From assembly GCA_963691655.1 (NCBI GenBank), contig OY829329.1, positions 65,528,852 to 65,592,851 of the forward strand: a stretch of DNA of 64,000 nt, read 5' to 3'. Under the pieces are notes generated by a model, which saw only the letters and a program-made list of their open reading frames with translations, searched no databases and was not told the origin of the DNA. The DNA is from Toxonevra muliebris (lineage: Eukaryota > Arthropoda > Insecta > Diptera > Pallopteridae). Both the position numbers and the translations under genes were made by a program. Below, in pieces: positions 47,263 to 59,960 of the stretch (position 1 is its first letter; every line of letters starts with the position of its first letter).

Positions 47263-49530
47263 AACTTTCTGCTAGCAAAAGCGAAAATTTTGCGTTGGCA
47301 TAAAGTTTTTCCAAACCGCATTAGGCAATTTTAGTTTTCTCTTTTTGGTTGCGCTGCCCTTTAGCCAAACTCGCTGGCTGTGTAGACACACACTGGTGGG
47401 TGGACTGGTTGGTTGTTTGGTTGGTTGGTTGGTTGTTTTCTTGCTGCTAATATACTCGCAGCGCACAATAAATAATACAATTGTTTTACTGAAAATAATC
47501 CTACTTTATTTTTTTTATTTTTTTTTGTATTCTCAAGTACTTTAAATTATATTCCCCACACAATAATAAGAATATATAATTAAGTACTACCACCACCAGC
47601 TATTTGTGCATTTATCTTCGGTCAAAAGTCACTGACCTGGCATAATTCCGGGATTCAAACTCTCTTAAATTTTATATTAACAAAAGTGTAAGCTAAAATC
47701 ACGTTCGTTTGTAAAGCATTTCAATAGCGTCATGCTACTTAAATGTGTATCTTTCGTTAGTATTGATTAAGTCTGATGGCGAAAAGTTTATTTAGTTGAA
47801 GCTTTATGTAGGACTCTTATGCTGAGAATCAGATATTCAATATTCTGGCAGCTGACAATGCCATCTCTCTATTTTAAATTTTTTTAGTTAATAAAACAAC
47901 TGGATTGTTTTTGCAGCTGCAACTGTGGTCGCCACAGCTCAGCAGTGTTAATACGATGAGCACTTCAACTGTTCCATGGGAATGCAGCAAAAATGTCGGT
48001 CAAGTCGGATTGCTTAAAAGTAAAGCACAAAAAAAAAAAAAAAAATCTGCATAATAATTTAATATTAATACACAAAAGTTTTATATTTTCCACATACATA
48101 CATACATACATACATATGCAACAACAAATATTTCCACGACGAATATTTGTAACAAATTTGCCAAACAATTCAAAAAAAAAATGTATGCATAATAAAAATA
48201 AAAAAATAAATAAATAAATAAAAAAACGATGGAACTCAACAATGAACTACATACAGATGTATGTATTTATGTATGTAGTAACACTTGACGAATATCCGTC
48301 ATTGTTGGTTTACATATACAAACATACATATGCACATATTAACATACATACATATGCATAAACATACATATGTGTATATGTATTTGTTACGACCATTTTG
48401 TCCCAATCAATTGCCCGAACTATAAAATTGCATATAAATCACAGTGTAGTATTTTCCTCTTCTGCTTTTGTTGCTTCTTCGAATCACTCACAAATGTCAC
48501 GCTGCCACTCGTAAAAATGATATAAAGTCAGCAGCAACAAACGATATAACGATGGATGAAAAAAGAAAAACAAATTAAATAAAAATTGAAATAAAAATGA
48601 GAAGCAATAGCTATAGAATTTAACTTGTATTGGTTTTGTTGTTGGCATTGCATGTGGCGAGCACGTGTGCGTTGAACTGTAGTTTGCAAAAAAAAAAAAA
48701 AACAAAAACAAAAAATGCACGCGAAACATAAACCCCAGTCAGCAGCCCGTGTACATAATATAAATACAACAAATCCTATATAATATATGATGTATGTAAA
48801 TATATTCTATTTATTATATTTTATTAAACCATGTAATGTGTTTCTATTCAAATGAAGTCATGCTGACGTAAGTGTGTGTTAAATTAAGTTATTAAAATTT
48901 GTTCGCATGTATTTCTGTTGGCCATTTTGCGGATTATATGTAGTTGCCATTCAAATAAGTTTAAAACAAAATATAAGCAAAATTAAAGTTATCATTTTCT
49001 TTTGGCATCATTGGAATTGAAATACGTCAATAAACTGTTACTAACAGAGAGAGAGAAAAAAAAGCAATTACATAATAAGCTCCTCAATTTCCGGTTAATC
49101 ACTAATCAGAACTAATTACTAACCGTCGGCTAAAGTTTGGATTAGTGCTTAGTCGTACTTTGTGTAAAATGGCCCTAAGTGCATTAGGTGAAAGAGAGAT
49201 TTCACTATTCCCTTGCCATCTTGCGGTGAGTTTTGCTACTACAAATGCATAAAGAGTTCTTCATTGAGAGTCATAGCGCATTTTCGTTATTAGGAGAGTT
49301 CTATGAAACCGTGTTTTTGAATCTGTATGGAAAGAGCTCTTTAGCACTGAGCTTCGCAGAAATAAAAAAAACAAAAATGATTCAAATACTAGTAATCAAA
49401 CTGAAGTTAAAGCAATTTTAGCATATAATTTTCATGGAGTGGCACCCTCTAACGATGAGTTTTTAAACTTTTTGAAATTAATATTTCTTCTTAGACAAAA
49501 TATGTGTTACTTGTTAATAGTTAAACGATC
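47263..49530. other. AT-rich non-coding DNA
   Basis: Contains a GGTT tandem near 47404-47435, CATA tracts (48094-48117, 48310-48370) and A-runs. No gene recognised. The phrase GTGGCACCCTCTAACGATGA near 49440 recurs in altered form near 51933 and 52241. Confidence 0.45.
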
Positions 49531-50305
49531 CCACTTTCGTTTCCCCACCTTGTTCTTTGATTTTCTGGTTCCCTTGATCTCTTCATTTTCAACTAATACA
49601 CTCTCATTTAAGTACAATTGCACAATTGTTTATAATTGTAATTTTATCCACACCAAAAACAAAATAGAGCGAACAACATCAAAGTAATCAAACATGCTCT
49701 TTGACTCTCTTGTACTCTTGATCTATACATTTTCAACTAATACACTCTCATTTAAGTACAATTGCTCAATTGTTTGTAATTGTAAATGTCTATCCGCAAA
49801 AACAAAGTAGAGAGAACAACATCAAAGCAAACAAACTTGCTCTTTGACTTTCTTGTTCTCTTGATCTCATCATTTTCAACTAATACACTCTCATTTAAGT
49901 ACAATTGCACAGTTGTTTGTAATTGTAACTTTATCCACACAAAAACAAAACAGAGCGAACAACATCAAAGTATACAAACTTGCTCTTTGACTCCCTTGTA
50001 CTCTTGATCTCTACATTTTCAACTAATACACTCTCATTTAAGTACAATTGCACAATTGTTTGTAATTGTAGTTTTAACACCACAAAAAAAAAAAAGGAGG
50101 GAAGCGAACAGCATCAAACCAAACAAACTTGCTCCTTGACTCTCTTGTATTCTTGATCTCTTTCTTTTCAACTAATACACTCTCATTTAAGTACAATTGC
50201 ACAATAGGGAGAACAGCAAACAAACTTGCTCTTTGACTTTCTTGTTCTCTTGATCTCTTCATTTTCAACTAATACACTCTCATTTAAAAGCAATTGCATC
50301 TTTAT
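49531..50305 (+). repeat. 144-bp tandem array, five to six copies
   Basis: The anchor AACTAATACACTCTCATTTA starts at 49591, 49735, 49878, 50021, 50170 and 50267: four spacings of 143-149 bp and a last one of 97 bp from an internal deletion. Each unit continues with AGTACAATTGCACAATTG, TTTGTAATTGTAA, CAAAAACAAA, GCGAACAACATCAAAG, CAAACTTGCTCTTTGACT and CTCTTGATCTCTTCATTTTC. AATTGCACAATT is a near-palindrome. No coding role seen. Confidence 0.92.
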
Positions 50306-50410
50306 TGTAGTAAATAAATTACGTGTTTCTCTATATTCGGCGGTATTGTGGAGGAGGCATTAAGAACAGTTGAGGTGTATTGCGTATTTTATTTCGATGT
50401 TCATACGTTG

Positions 50411-50602
50411 ACCCCTCGTAAGTAGTTTTTCACCACTTTTGGAAGACAAGACAATAACGCAATACAAATTTTATAAATAATATAAATAACAATAAGTTTA
50501 AAATAAAAAACATAAAATTCCAAAAATATTTTTTTCTTATCTAAAATGATTTAAAAACCAATTTTACATATTCTCTATGCACATTTATTGCTTTTTTGTT
50601 GT
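50411..50602 (-). mobile_element. MITE family M1, truncated copy
   Basis: ACCCCTCGTAAGTAG at 50411 starts the copy, then CACCACTTTTGGAAGACAAG as in the right end of the 10623 copy read in reverse. It ends near AGCAATAAATG-complement sequence (CATTTATTGCTTTTTTGTT, 50584-50602), and the second terminal repeat is missing. Orientation is inverted relative to the complete copy. Confidence 0.82.
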
Positions 50603-50737
50603 ATTCAGGCAGAGAGCGGTTAACATGTAGTTTTATAGAGACAAAACTAGGGGTATAGTTAGCAGGGTCTGTTCACACACGCCTACCTACGTCACTGTGG
50701 GCACATTTCTAGTACGTCTGGTGGACCAGTGTGCCTG

Positions 50738-50768
50738 ACAGACAATAACCGGTGCGGTTATTGTCTGT
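50738..50768. repeat. Perfect 14-bp hairpin with 3-nt loop at LINE boundary
   Basis: ACAGACAATAACCG (50738-50751) and its exact complement (50755-50768) flank GTG. The right arm is the first recognisable codons of the LINE B relic, so the left arm looks like an inverted copy of the element's broken end. Confidence 0.92.
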
Positions 50769-51935
50769 GGTAAGTTAAGAGGGGCACACAAAATGGTGGA
50801 AGAATGGTGCAGGGAACAAGGCCTCAGAGAAGTCAGACAACATACTTTTCACTCGTAAGAGAGTTGGCCTGAGTAGGGAATCACTTAGACTTTTTGGATC
50901 TGAAATTGACACGTCCAGGAGGGGATGGGGTTAAACTTAGATAGCAAATTAACTTGGAACGATCATGTTGAGAACAAGATTCAGCAGGCTAAGAGGGTTT
51001 CGCTTTCAGTGTAGACGCGTTTGTGGTCTCAAATGGAATATATCCTCTGAGGCCTCAAAATGAATCTACACTATGATGGTTAGACCTAGCATTACGTATG
51101 CCTCGGTGATCCGGTGGTCGAAAGTAAACCAGATAGTTGCGTGATAGTTGCGAATAACGATATCAGCATTTTCACTGTTGGTTCTCTGCTGGACGGTAAA
51201 GCCGGAGCAGATATTTTCTCAGATGAGTTAAATTTGTGAAAATATATGTTTGTCTACCAGGCAGAGATGCTGGGTTTAGTGCATGCACTAGACCACTTTA
51301 TTAAGAGCAAGGTCAATGGCAAGAGAATTATCATTGCCCTTGACAATCAGTCAGTTATTAAGTGCGTGCAGGGGACACAGATATAAACTTTAGGTTGGCC
51401 ATGAAGTGTGCTCAAAAACTTAATGAGTACGCTCGTGTAAACGAGCTTAAACTGATGTGGGTGAGACGAAATTTAGGAGACTGCTGACCTTTTGACTAAA
51501 AAAGGTTCAACCGATGAATTTTGTGGATCAGAACCATGCATCGTCATTGTTGATAGGTTGATGGAGAGTCTGTTAAAACAGTGGATAAACTCTAAACATC
51601 GTAATAGATGGAAGGAGGCCACTGACTGCAGGCAGGCAAAGACGGCCGTGAAGTGGTCGTGTAGTGAGTCAGCCAAAGTCGTCGGATTAAACCGAAAAAC
51701 TTTGAGCTGGCTAACTACGAGTCACGGTCCATTCAGGTATCACCTCAAGAAAAAGAAACTTGTTGCGGATGATACCTTTAGGTTGTGTCTGGAGGAGCTG
51801 GAAACATCGGCGCACTGACACCAATCTTGGGTCATCAATATGTGGATGAATCTGAGATAGGCCACCTGGACTTTAAGAATATGCTTGCCTTGACGCAGGA
51901 TACCAATATTCGGAATATGCAGTTTCAAGAATGGC
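50755..51935 (+). mobile_element. LINE family B relic with RT and RNase H fragments
   Basis: Segments in different frames, in order: MVEEWCREQG; SEKSDNILFTRKRVGLSRES; LTWNDHVENKIQQAKRVS (RT thumb region); an RNase H start ISIFTVGSLLDGKAGA; YQAEMLGLVHALD; IIIALDNQSVIKCVQG; then RWKEATDCRQAK and the TGH-type region FRYHLKKKKLVADDTFRLCL with EELETSAH. In RNase H the first catalytic Asp (FTDGS) is Val, while the Glu and second Asp positions remain. RT plus RNase H places it near I/LOA/R1-type LINEs, distinct from families A and C. Stops and frameshifts make it dead, and it is 5'-truncated. Confidence 0.82.
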
Positions 51936-54360
51936 ACCCACTAGTGGTGAGTTTTTGGAACTTTTTCATGGTTTATGTTCATTTTAGAAAATAAATTATT
52001 TGAATTTTCGAAACGTTTCAACAATCGTAAACTATATGGTATTATTCCTCAGAAACCGAATCTTTAACACTTGAACACTGTGCTCTAAAAAAGTTCCCTC
52101 TAGTGTTTTAAAACTCGAAACTAGATACTTGTAATAAAAAATGTTTTCGATCTCCAGGGACTGAGCTGCAGAAGAAAAATCTCTCAAATTTGTTAAGTAG
52201 AATTAAAGCTATTGCTTTTTAAATTATTTTTTAATATTAGTGGCGCCCTCAAGTGGCGATTCTTGGAACTACCATAGGTTTTGCAAGAATAAAACATTCT
52301 AATCCCAAAAATCAACCAGAAAAAGTAGTTCCAAAAATCAGTCGTGGTGAATTTCGTGGTAAGTTTGAGTTTTCTATTTAATTGCAAAAAAAAAAAACAA
52401 AAATCATGTTCCAGCATAAAAACAGAGCTTATTGAATTTTTTTTTGTTAATCAGCCTCGCTTTTGCATGTTTCCAGAAAGTTAAAATGTATTGACCGCAT
52501 TGTACTTGAGCATTTCTGCCGTGCCGTGGTTAGGTTGGTAAACAAAACAAAAACAGAATAAAAACCCCATTTTCATGATGTGGTTGTGCTAGCAAACTTC
52601 GCTTCAATTTAATTCCAAATATGCTCCATAAGAAGCAGCAATATGTACTGAATATATCTTTGCAATTCTTCCAAATTTCAAATACGAAAATTTAAACAAA
52701 AATCTATGCAAACTTTCCTTAGACTTGAATTTGTAAATGAATTTCAAAACCAGAAATGAAATAAAGAAAAATCTAATTTCATTATATTCATATCACATAC
52801 AAATGATTTCATGTTTGATTAGAAAATACTAGGAAATTTATAATAGAATAGAAAAAGGTAATTTAATTTATTTTATTATTTTACCTAGTACTTTATGTGT
52901 GCCCTTAGTTTACTCAATGAAGTTCAAAAACAAAATATTACACTACCATAGTTCATATATTACTTATTCAACAAAAATCAATAGGCAACAATTTTTTATA
53001 ATTTTTTATTTGTATTTTTTTTTCTAATACATACATATTTTTAATACCATTCACAAGTTTCTTTTTCATTTTATTCCCGGAACTCAGCAACAGTAATAGC
53101 AACAACAATAACACCAACAAAAACAAAGTTCAGTTCTTTACGGATAACGAAATTTCATTAAAAAGTTACAAATTCAAAACTTTTTTCCGCTCTCTACTCT
53201 ATACCCTATATTTGATAAGGGGAAAAGAGAAAGGAGAGAAGAGAATAAGTTCACACAACCACTCTATAAAATAAATAAAAATATAGCAAAAAAAAAATTA
53301 ATAAAAAAAAAATGAAATTCATGGAAATTTTTATTTTATTATTATATTGAAAATGTGTGTTTATGGCCATTGGTAGAACAAAAACAACAAAACAGTAATA
53401 ATATTTTTGAAACAAAAGTGGCGCGCTTATATATAAAAATAAACTTTTCTTTTCTTATGATTTGTTTCCCTTTAAAAAAAAAATATATAAATTTTTTTAC
53501 AACACAAAAAAGCAAACAATTAAGATTTTTTGTTGTTTTTGTGTTTCAAAGTATTTTTTTACAAAAACAAATTTTTAACACAGCACTAGCCATGATGAAC
53601 AAATGCAAAGCAATAAAAATGTCATCAATAATATTTCACTCAGCAACAAAACCAGCAAACCAACAATAAAAAATGAGCACAAATCCTATACAAAAAAAAA
53701 AAAAACATGTAAGTCTCTCTCTCACTTTCCTACCAATGGAAACTGTGTGGAACCGCACACTTACTCACACATACACACGCTAATAGAGGAAAACCGCAGT
53801 TAGTGATATATAAAAATCGTTAGAGGCACTTACAACACAGTAAGCAGCAGCAGTGAGAGAACAGCGACAGTAGCAGTGAGAGCAGCAGCATTAAGAGAAC
53901 AGCGACAGTAGCTGTGAGAGCAGCAGCATATGTTGCGACCGTAAAAATCATAGCCTAATGTCAAAGTGAATTTTTGTTTCGTTTCTTGTTTTTGTTGCTA
54001 TTTTTATGTGTGCAATTGTGTGTGTAAACGGCAAAATATGTATATGTGTATGTATGTTTATATGTGTGGTATACATTCATATATATATTTGTAGCAGTAG
54101 TAGAGTGAGCAAATAATAAAATGACATATGGAGCTTATTTTTATAATTCACACAGATTTCCATTTTAGGAAATTTAATATTTGTTTTTTTTTTTTAAGAA
54201 TTTTTTTTTATTTTTTAGTTGAAATTTAATTTATATTATTTTTCTTTAGGGTAATAGATATTTGTTTTTAAAACTATTTTTTTTCCTGCACATACTAATT
54301 TGCTTTTAGTTACATGTAGAATTTCTCACTAGCTTTACATATGTTTAGTTGTTTTATAAC
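51936..54360. other. AT-rich non-coding DNA
   Basis: Poly-A/T and CAA/CAG words (53090-53125). A 38-bp near-perfect tandem duplication (AGAGAACAGCGACAGTAGC at 53856 and 53894) lies at about 53843-53928. No gene recognised. Confidence 0.5.
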
Positions 54361-54994
54361 GATTGAGTTCATTTAAGTGTCTCGGCTTTTTAAAGCGGTG
54401 TAAGAAATACTTCACTCCGACTGATCTCCTCATGATCTACACCATCTATATCCGTCCCAAGAATTCGCACTTATGGGCAGGGGCTTCACGAACGCAACTA
54501 GAGCTCCTGAACCGTTTTCAACATCGGGCGATAAAGCTAATAGGAGGCAGTAGGGTTTCCAGCTCTATTGACTCCTTGGTGTCAATAGAGCTGGCTTGTG
54601 GCTTGTGTGACTCTGTGCTACAGGTATTTTCATGGTAGATATTCCGCTGAGATACGGAATTTGATTCCACCAGTTCATGTCTTCACCAGAACTACACGAA
54701 CTCCAAGCGGCAGTCACGCATTCCACGTGGATATGGTACCCCAACGCACCACGCATTACAGATATAGTTCTTTTCTCTGCAGTACCGCGCGTATATGGAA
54801 TAAGCTCCCTGCAACCGGTTTTCCTAACTTTTACGACCTTTCCAAATTTAAAACAAACTTTCACTTTCAAACTTGTTCTTCCTCTTTCCTCTTACCACTA
54901 ATCTATCTTCCTTCCTCAATCAACGCAATGCTTTGCATTTATAGGGGTACTCCCTGAGTGCTGATTGCTTAAATAAAACAAAAATTTTAAAAAA
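54361..54994 (+). mobile_element. LINE family A, copy 2: 3' end of a non-LTR retrotransposon (dead)
   Basis: The frame from 54363 reads FKCLGFLKRCKKYFTPTDLL, then IYIRP, HLWAGASRTQLELLNRFQHR and AIKLIGGSRVSSSIDS; a second frame gives CYRYFHGRYSAEIRNLIPPV, RTTHY, RIWNKLPATGFPNFYDLSKF and KTNFHF. This is the C-terminus of a LINE reverse transcriptase, split by a frameshift at the hairpin at 54559-54594. The 3' end is GCTGATTGCTTAAATAAAAC. It is better preserved than copy 1 at 5680-6286, 5'-truncated, and about 630 bp long. Confidence 0.85.
54559..54594. repeat. Perfect 14-bp hairpin with 8-nt loop inside LINE A copy 2
   Basis: CCAGCTCTATTGAC (54559-54572) and GTCAATAGAGCTGG (54581-54594) flank TCCTTGGT. 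The left arm encodes the normal SSSIDS residues of the protein. The right arm sits where the family sequence should continue toward RNVA-like residues (partly seen in copy 1), and it replaces them. Confidence 0.95.
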
Positions 54995-57900
54995 GGGGCA
55001 CACCTAGTGTGATACATTGAAAAAATCGATTATTTTGCTTACTCTATACCTTTAAAAATAAGATACTACAAGGCAATATCTTCTAGTTTAATGAGCTTTT
55101 CTTTTTTTTTTCATTTGAAGCGCTGTGAAGGCTGCAATCACTGTAGCAGTGGGGGATTTTTTTTTTTTTTTGGAGACTTGGGAGATGGCGAATACCTGGT
55201 TGGAAATCAAATTTTTTTATTCAAAAAAATTACTGTGTTTACATTATTTATACACAAATATATTCTCAAAATTTTAAAGCATTCGATGCAATACTTTTTT
55301 TTTTTTTTTAATTTCCAAAAATCACGTTTTTTTTAGACGATCACACTAAGAGAGTGCCCCTTAATTTTTGTGCTGTGAACTCAATTTTCTCCCATACGTC
55401 TTCATTTTTTTTATTCTTCTCTCTCAATAATTTACAAGAATAAGAATATGCATTAGAGTTTGTCTGTATGGGTTAAACGAGGGGAGTTACTGTAGTGAGA
55501 GAGAAAAATAGCTTGCGTGTGTGAGTAAGTAAGTGTGAGAGAGCATCAGCCAGCACGAGTGCTCTCATTCGTATTACAATCGCAGTGTTTATTATTTGAT
55601 AATGAAACTGTATGCGCTCTCTCTCTTTCTCTCTCTCTATATATTTACTTGCTCTCCACATATACATATTTGTTTTCTACACACTCCCGATCTCACATCG
55701 TTGATGTGCGTGGACACGACAATGCTAACTCTTGTCAAATTTTAATTTCTACTCCCCCCTTCCGCCTCCCGCATATACTCTTTTTGTACTTAACTCTTTT
55801 GAAGCCACTTTTTCTTCGATTTATATTAATTTTTTGGAAAAAGATAAAACTTTCAATTTTTTTAAATATGAATAGGATTTACTAAAGAAATAAATATTTT
55901 TCTTGGAATAAAGAAATTTGTTTTATGATTTAAAAAAAAAACTACATTTTCCACCTCTCAATTCTTATTTTCTTGAAACTTTTTGGCAAGTATTTCTCAA
56001 TAACTCCATAAGCAATTTGAAATATGGTATAAATATCTTAGAAAAAAACCTAATAAAAATTTATAAATTATATATAGCAATCAAAAATACTTAGGTATGT
56101 ATAGGGACACATATCAATAACAAGTATATGGATACATATTCATGAGTAGAGTATTATCAATAACATGTTTATTACAAAACAAACAACAACAAAAAACTGA
56201 ATGACGGCAATTTACCCACTGTGGTTATTGTTATTGACGTCATCATTGAAGCTCATCAAAAAATAAAAAAAAACAAAAAATGCCTGCAAAACAAGAGCAG
56301 AAGCAGAAACAGCAGCTGTCAATGGCAATACCAAAAACAACAGAAACAGAAGTAGCAACATCTAGTACCTACCAGCAACCAAGAAAACTTGTAATGTTAA
56401 TATAAACAATAACACACTAAGGCAATTTCCAATGGGTTCAATTCATCTTTATACTAAGCAATTGGCTTTTATATATATTTGTATGTACGAATATTTGTAT
56501 ATGTATACAAACAAATCACATAGATAAAAATAGCAGCGGTAGCGCTCTGGCTGTGTGTATGAAGTGAAAAGGATACAAAAATTTATTTTTGCAACAAGGC
56601 GTTACAAGTTGACAGTTTTTATGACAGTTAAGGATATAAAGGATAAGAAAAAGAATCGCTATTTTATGCTCCTACATCAGCAGCCATACGGTTCAATATA
56701 AATTATGACAAATATGAAATCCTGTTTTGTGTTAGAGGCTCCCATTTGAAGGATTTGAGTTTCATAACCAAAAAACTTAAGTAAACACAAAAGTTTCCTA
56801 AACACACACACACACACTTACATCCGCACTCTATCTCAAACACACACACAAACGCAACTGCAGGTTAAATAGGCAAATTGTAATCTTAGCTGAGCTACTC
56901 TTACTCACTCTTTCATCACTCAGTTGCCCATCTTCTATTCATCTCTTATGTTATTTAAGTTGTTGTCCTTAATGTTGCTCTGCGATTTTCTACAATGTTT
57001 AAGTTTAAAATCCTGACAAATTAGTTGGTTAAATTCATATCTTTCATTTTTCTGTATTGCTACTGCTGTTGCCTACTGCTGTTGCTTGCTGCCTTAATTT
57101 AACTCAACTTTCATAGTTCTTCATTGTTGTTTTTGTTGTTGTAACTTTTGTAATTATTGAAATCTTTTGATATGTCTTAGTTACTCCTTGCTGCTATACT
57201 TACTCGTAAAATGGAAAATGAAATTGAACTCATCAAAGTGAGAAATTTGAAGTGATTTGTCTATGGCAGCCGTTAAGGATTTAATACTCTACACACTCTA
57301 ACTGGCTCATTTCCTCTATTCACCTCACTCTCTCTCTCTCTCTTTCCACACACTTGCACACTTTTGTATAATCAAGCAGCATAAAGTTTTAGAGTTTGTA
57401 AATGATTACTGGTGCTCATAAAAGGATTAAATTCAATATTGAATTTTGTAATTGTGGTAAACACTTTTGACCAAGATTAAACCAATCAAAGTTATTGAGT
57501 GCGTAAATAAATTCATTCATCTGTCTCTCTGTTTGTCTATCGGTATACAGAATTTATGCAACTATTGTACATATACATAGAGATAAATATGAATTTATGT
57601 TTGTATGTATTTAAGTGCGTTGTATTTGAATAAATGTTTGTAATTAAGTTTTATTAGCAAAGAAGAAATTTTTATAATGTTTTAAAAGACATACATATTT
57701 TACATATTTTCATTCCATTCTTTTCATTTAATTTAATTTTTTAATTTTATTTCATTCATTTCGATTTCCTTTGTGCATTAAATTTTAATGTAATTTTTGA
57801 CATTTTTGTGCTTTTTGTGATTTCCGTTGTTTTGTTTGTTCGTTATTTATGTGAGATATGTATATATTTATATTGATGATTTCCTGCTGATTTAATGTGT

Positions 57901-58345
57901 AGATATTTATTTGTACGAGGGTATGTCAAGAATGCTTAAAATTTTATTATTTATTTTTTTTTTTTTTTTGTGGCTGATTCATTTCTGTCACCACTGGGTG
58001 TTTATTGTAATACTCACTCACTCTCCTTCTTTCGTTATTTCTTTGACACATATGCACAAAAAGAGCATAACGAAAACTATGCATGAACTGAGTTGTTTTT
58101 GTAATGACAACAAAGACTCAAGTTAACCGTCAACTTTTTCATTTCCCATTGGTTTCTCTGTGAGAGTTATTGTTGGTTGTCATTGATTTTGAGTTAAATG
58201 TTTTCTCAGAGAGTGAACTGTGATAACGGAGTTTTTTTTTTCATTTTACTCTTTATTGCATATATTACACATTTCCAGTTTTAAATGGCAACTCTGTATG
58301 TACACCAAAAGAGAGCATTTGCTTTGTATGGAAACTTAAATCTAT
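54995..58345. other. AT-rich non-coding DNA
   Basis: Contains (CT)n tracts (55615-55640 and about 57327-57343), CA tracts (56803-56816, 56840-56850) and T-runs. Plus frames such as 55535-55885 are microsatellite-derived. No gene or element recognised. Confidence 0.5.
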
Positions 58346-58500
58346 AAAAGCGAATTCGTTCTCCCACAATGCAGCACTCTCTTTTCGTTTTCTCTTTTTT
58401 TTCTTTCTATTATATGAAGTTTGTCGCTCTCTTAAATTGAGATCATATAAAAAAATAAAAAAAAGAGAGCCCAGTACTCAATAGGTGAATACGCCTTAAA
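58346..58500. mobile_element. Foldback MITE family M3, unexpanded copy
   Basis: The left end AAAAGCGAATTCG, then GCAGCACTCTCTTTTCG, pairs imperfectly with the right end CAGTACTCAATAGGTGAAT plus ACGCCTTAAA. The centre is ATATGAAGTTTGTCGCTCTC with TTAAATTGAGATCATAT, the single-copy form of the 48-bp unit amplified at 23371-23830. Length is about 155 bp. No coding sequence. Confidence 0.75.
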
Positions 58501-59701
58501 TGTTTTTAATTCAAGATAAATTTTTTTGTATAGTGACGGTATGCTAATCAATATGCGGTATATTAGATGTAAAACGAACTTGAAGAAAACGAACAATCTT
58601 AGGTGCATTTTCTTTAGTTGGCGGATGCCAGGGGGAAGTGAAGAGCACTCTTCCTGTTTTTCTTTCGTTCAAATTAATATGAAAGATTTGATTTACATAA
58701 ACATTAAGTAGGTATTTGTAGAAAAAGGAATATCCTAGTAGGTAGACAAGTATATAAAAATATTAAAAACAGAAATATTTATACGCTATAAAATACTTGA
58801 ATGACAGATTTTCCATAATAAATCATTGAATATTTTAAAATAACTACTGCTTCATTTTATCCAAAAAAAAAAGAAGGTGAAGCATTTTCTTTCCTACGAG
58901 CGATTTTTATAAAATTTTTTTATCCAAGCCACAGCTGCTCACAAGCTTCTTTCCTAAAAAAGAACAAAAACAAAACCATACAACGTGCACAATATATTTT
59001 TTATGTACTTTTAATCCAATGGTCTATAATAATTTGTACAAATTTATTTGGGCCAACTTTTATACCCACAGTCACACACACTCATATAATATATGCATCC
59101 ACGTAGCAGTAGCAGAGAATCAGGACAGATTTTTGTCATTCACACACGCGCGCGTGTGTGGCGGACAATGTTCTGCTGGTAGGGGGAAATATTGAGGGTA
59201 TGTAGTAATACCGGAGAATATGTCCCCGCTTTTATATTCTAAATAAACAGTCAACAAAAACAAAAAACTACCGTGTGCATGTGTGTGTGTGCGTGTGTTT
59301 GTGCCTCTCTGACTGCGTGCACGTGTGTAATTCATTATCACACTATGCATATAAATGTGTGTATTTCATATACATACTCACATACACACATACAATCGAA
59401 ATGCGCAAAAAGTACCCTTGTGGCCATTGCCAGATAACAGCGAGAAGCAAAATAATAAATTTGCAATAAATAACTTTTGTCCGTGTAATAAATCTCAGCT
59501 AAATGGACATTTGCATTTCAAATCATCTGCTGCTGCTTTAACGTGTACAGTTTTGTTCCAAATTTTATTGTTTTGGTCTTTTTTTTTTTTGTTTTTTATT
59601 TAAATAATATCATTTTCTACAACTTGTTTTCTGCATTGAATTGGGCTCATATAACAAAAATGTCAGAAGAGTACAATAAAAACGACTACCGTGCTTCGGG
59701 G
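58501..59701. other. AT-rich non-coding DNA
   Basis: GT and CA tracts near 59280-59300 and 59375-59395 only, apart from the palindrome listed separately. Confidence 0.5.
59141..59160. repeat. Perfect 20-bp alternating purine-pyrimidine palindrome
   Basis: CACACACGCG joined to its exact reverse complement CGCGTGTGTG. Every step alternates purine and pyrimidine with a CG-repeat centre, the classic sequence type for Z-DNA or cruciform extrusion. Confidence 0.95.
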
Positions 59702-59960
59702 CATATCGCTCATTTACTAAAAGACTGTCATAACTCAAAAAAAAAACGCGATTTTGCAGAAAACGCATATAAAGTTTTCAATTGACTCCCACTTTGCAGA
59801 AAAAAGAAGAAATATTATAGTTCTCATGCGCTGAGTATACAAGATATTAATATGAAATTTTTGCACAATATGAAGCGTGACATAATGAACAATTCTGCAT
59901 CATTAACTCAAAAATAGTGTTTTTTGACTTATGACAGTCTTTTAGTAAATGAGAGATATG
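59702..59960. mobile_element. MITE-like element with ~45-bp inverted ends, 259 bp
   Basis: The left arm 59702-59746 (CATATCGCTCATTTACTAAA, AGACTGTCATAACTC) is nearly the perfect reverse complement of 59917-59960 (GACTTATGACAGTC, TTTTAGTAAATGAGAGATAT). The interior is AT-rich without coding sequence. Phrases such as TTAACTCAAAAATAG also occur, altered, near 63618, so the two regions may be related. Confidence 0.82.

Noticed and set aside
49436..52260. Recurring phrase like GTGGCACCCTCTAACGATGA near 49437, 51933 and 52241 as a third MITE family
   Set aside because: The similarity is about 30-40 bases with poor boundaries and no inverted ends, too weak to call.
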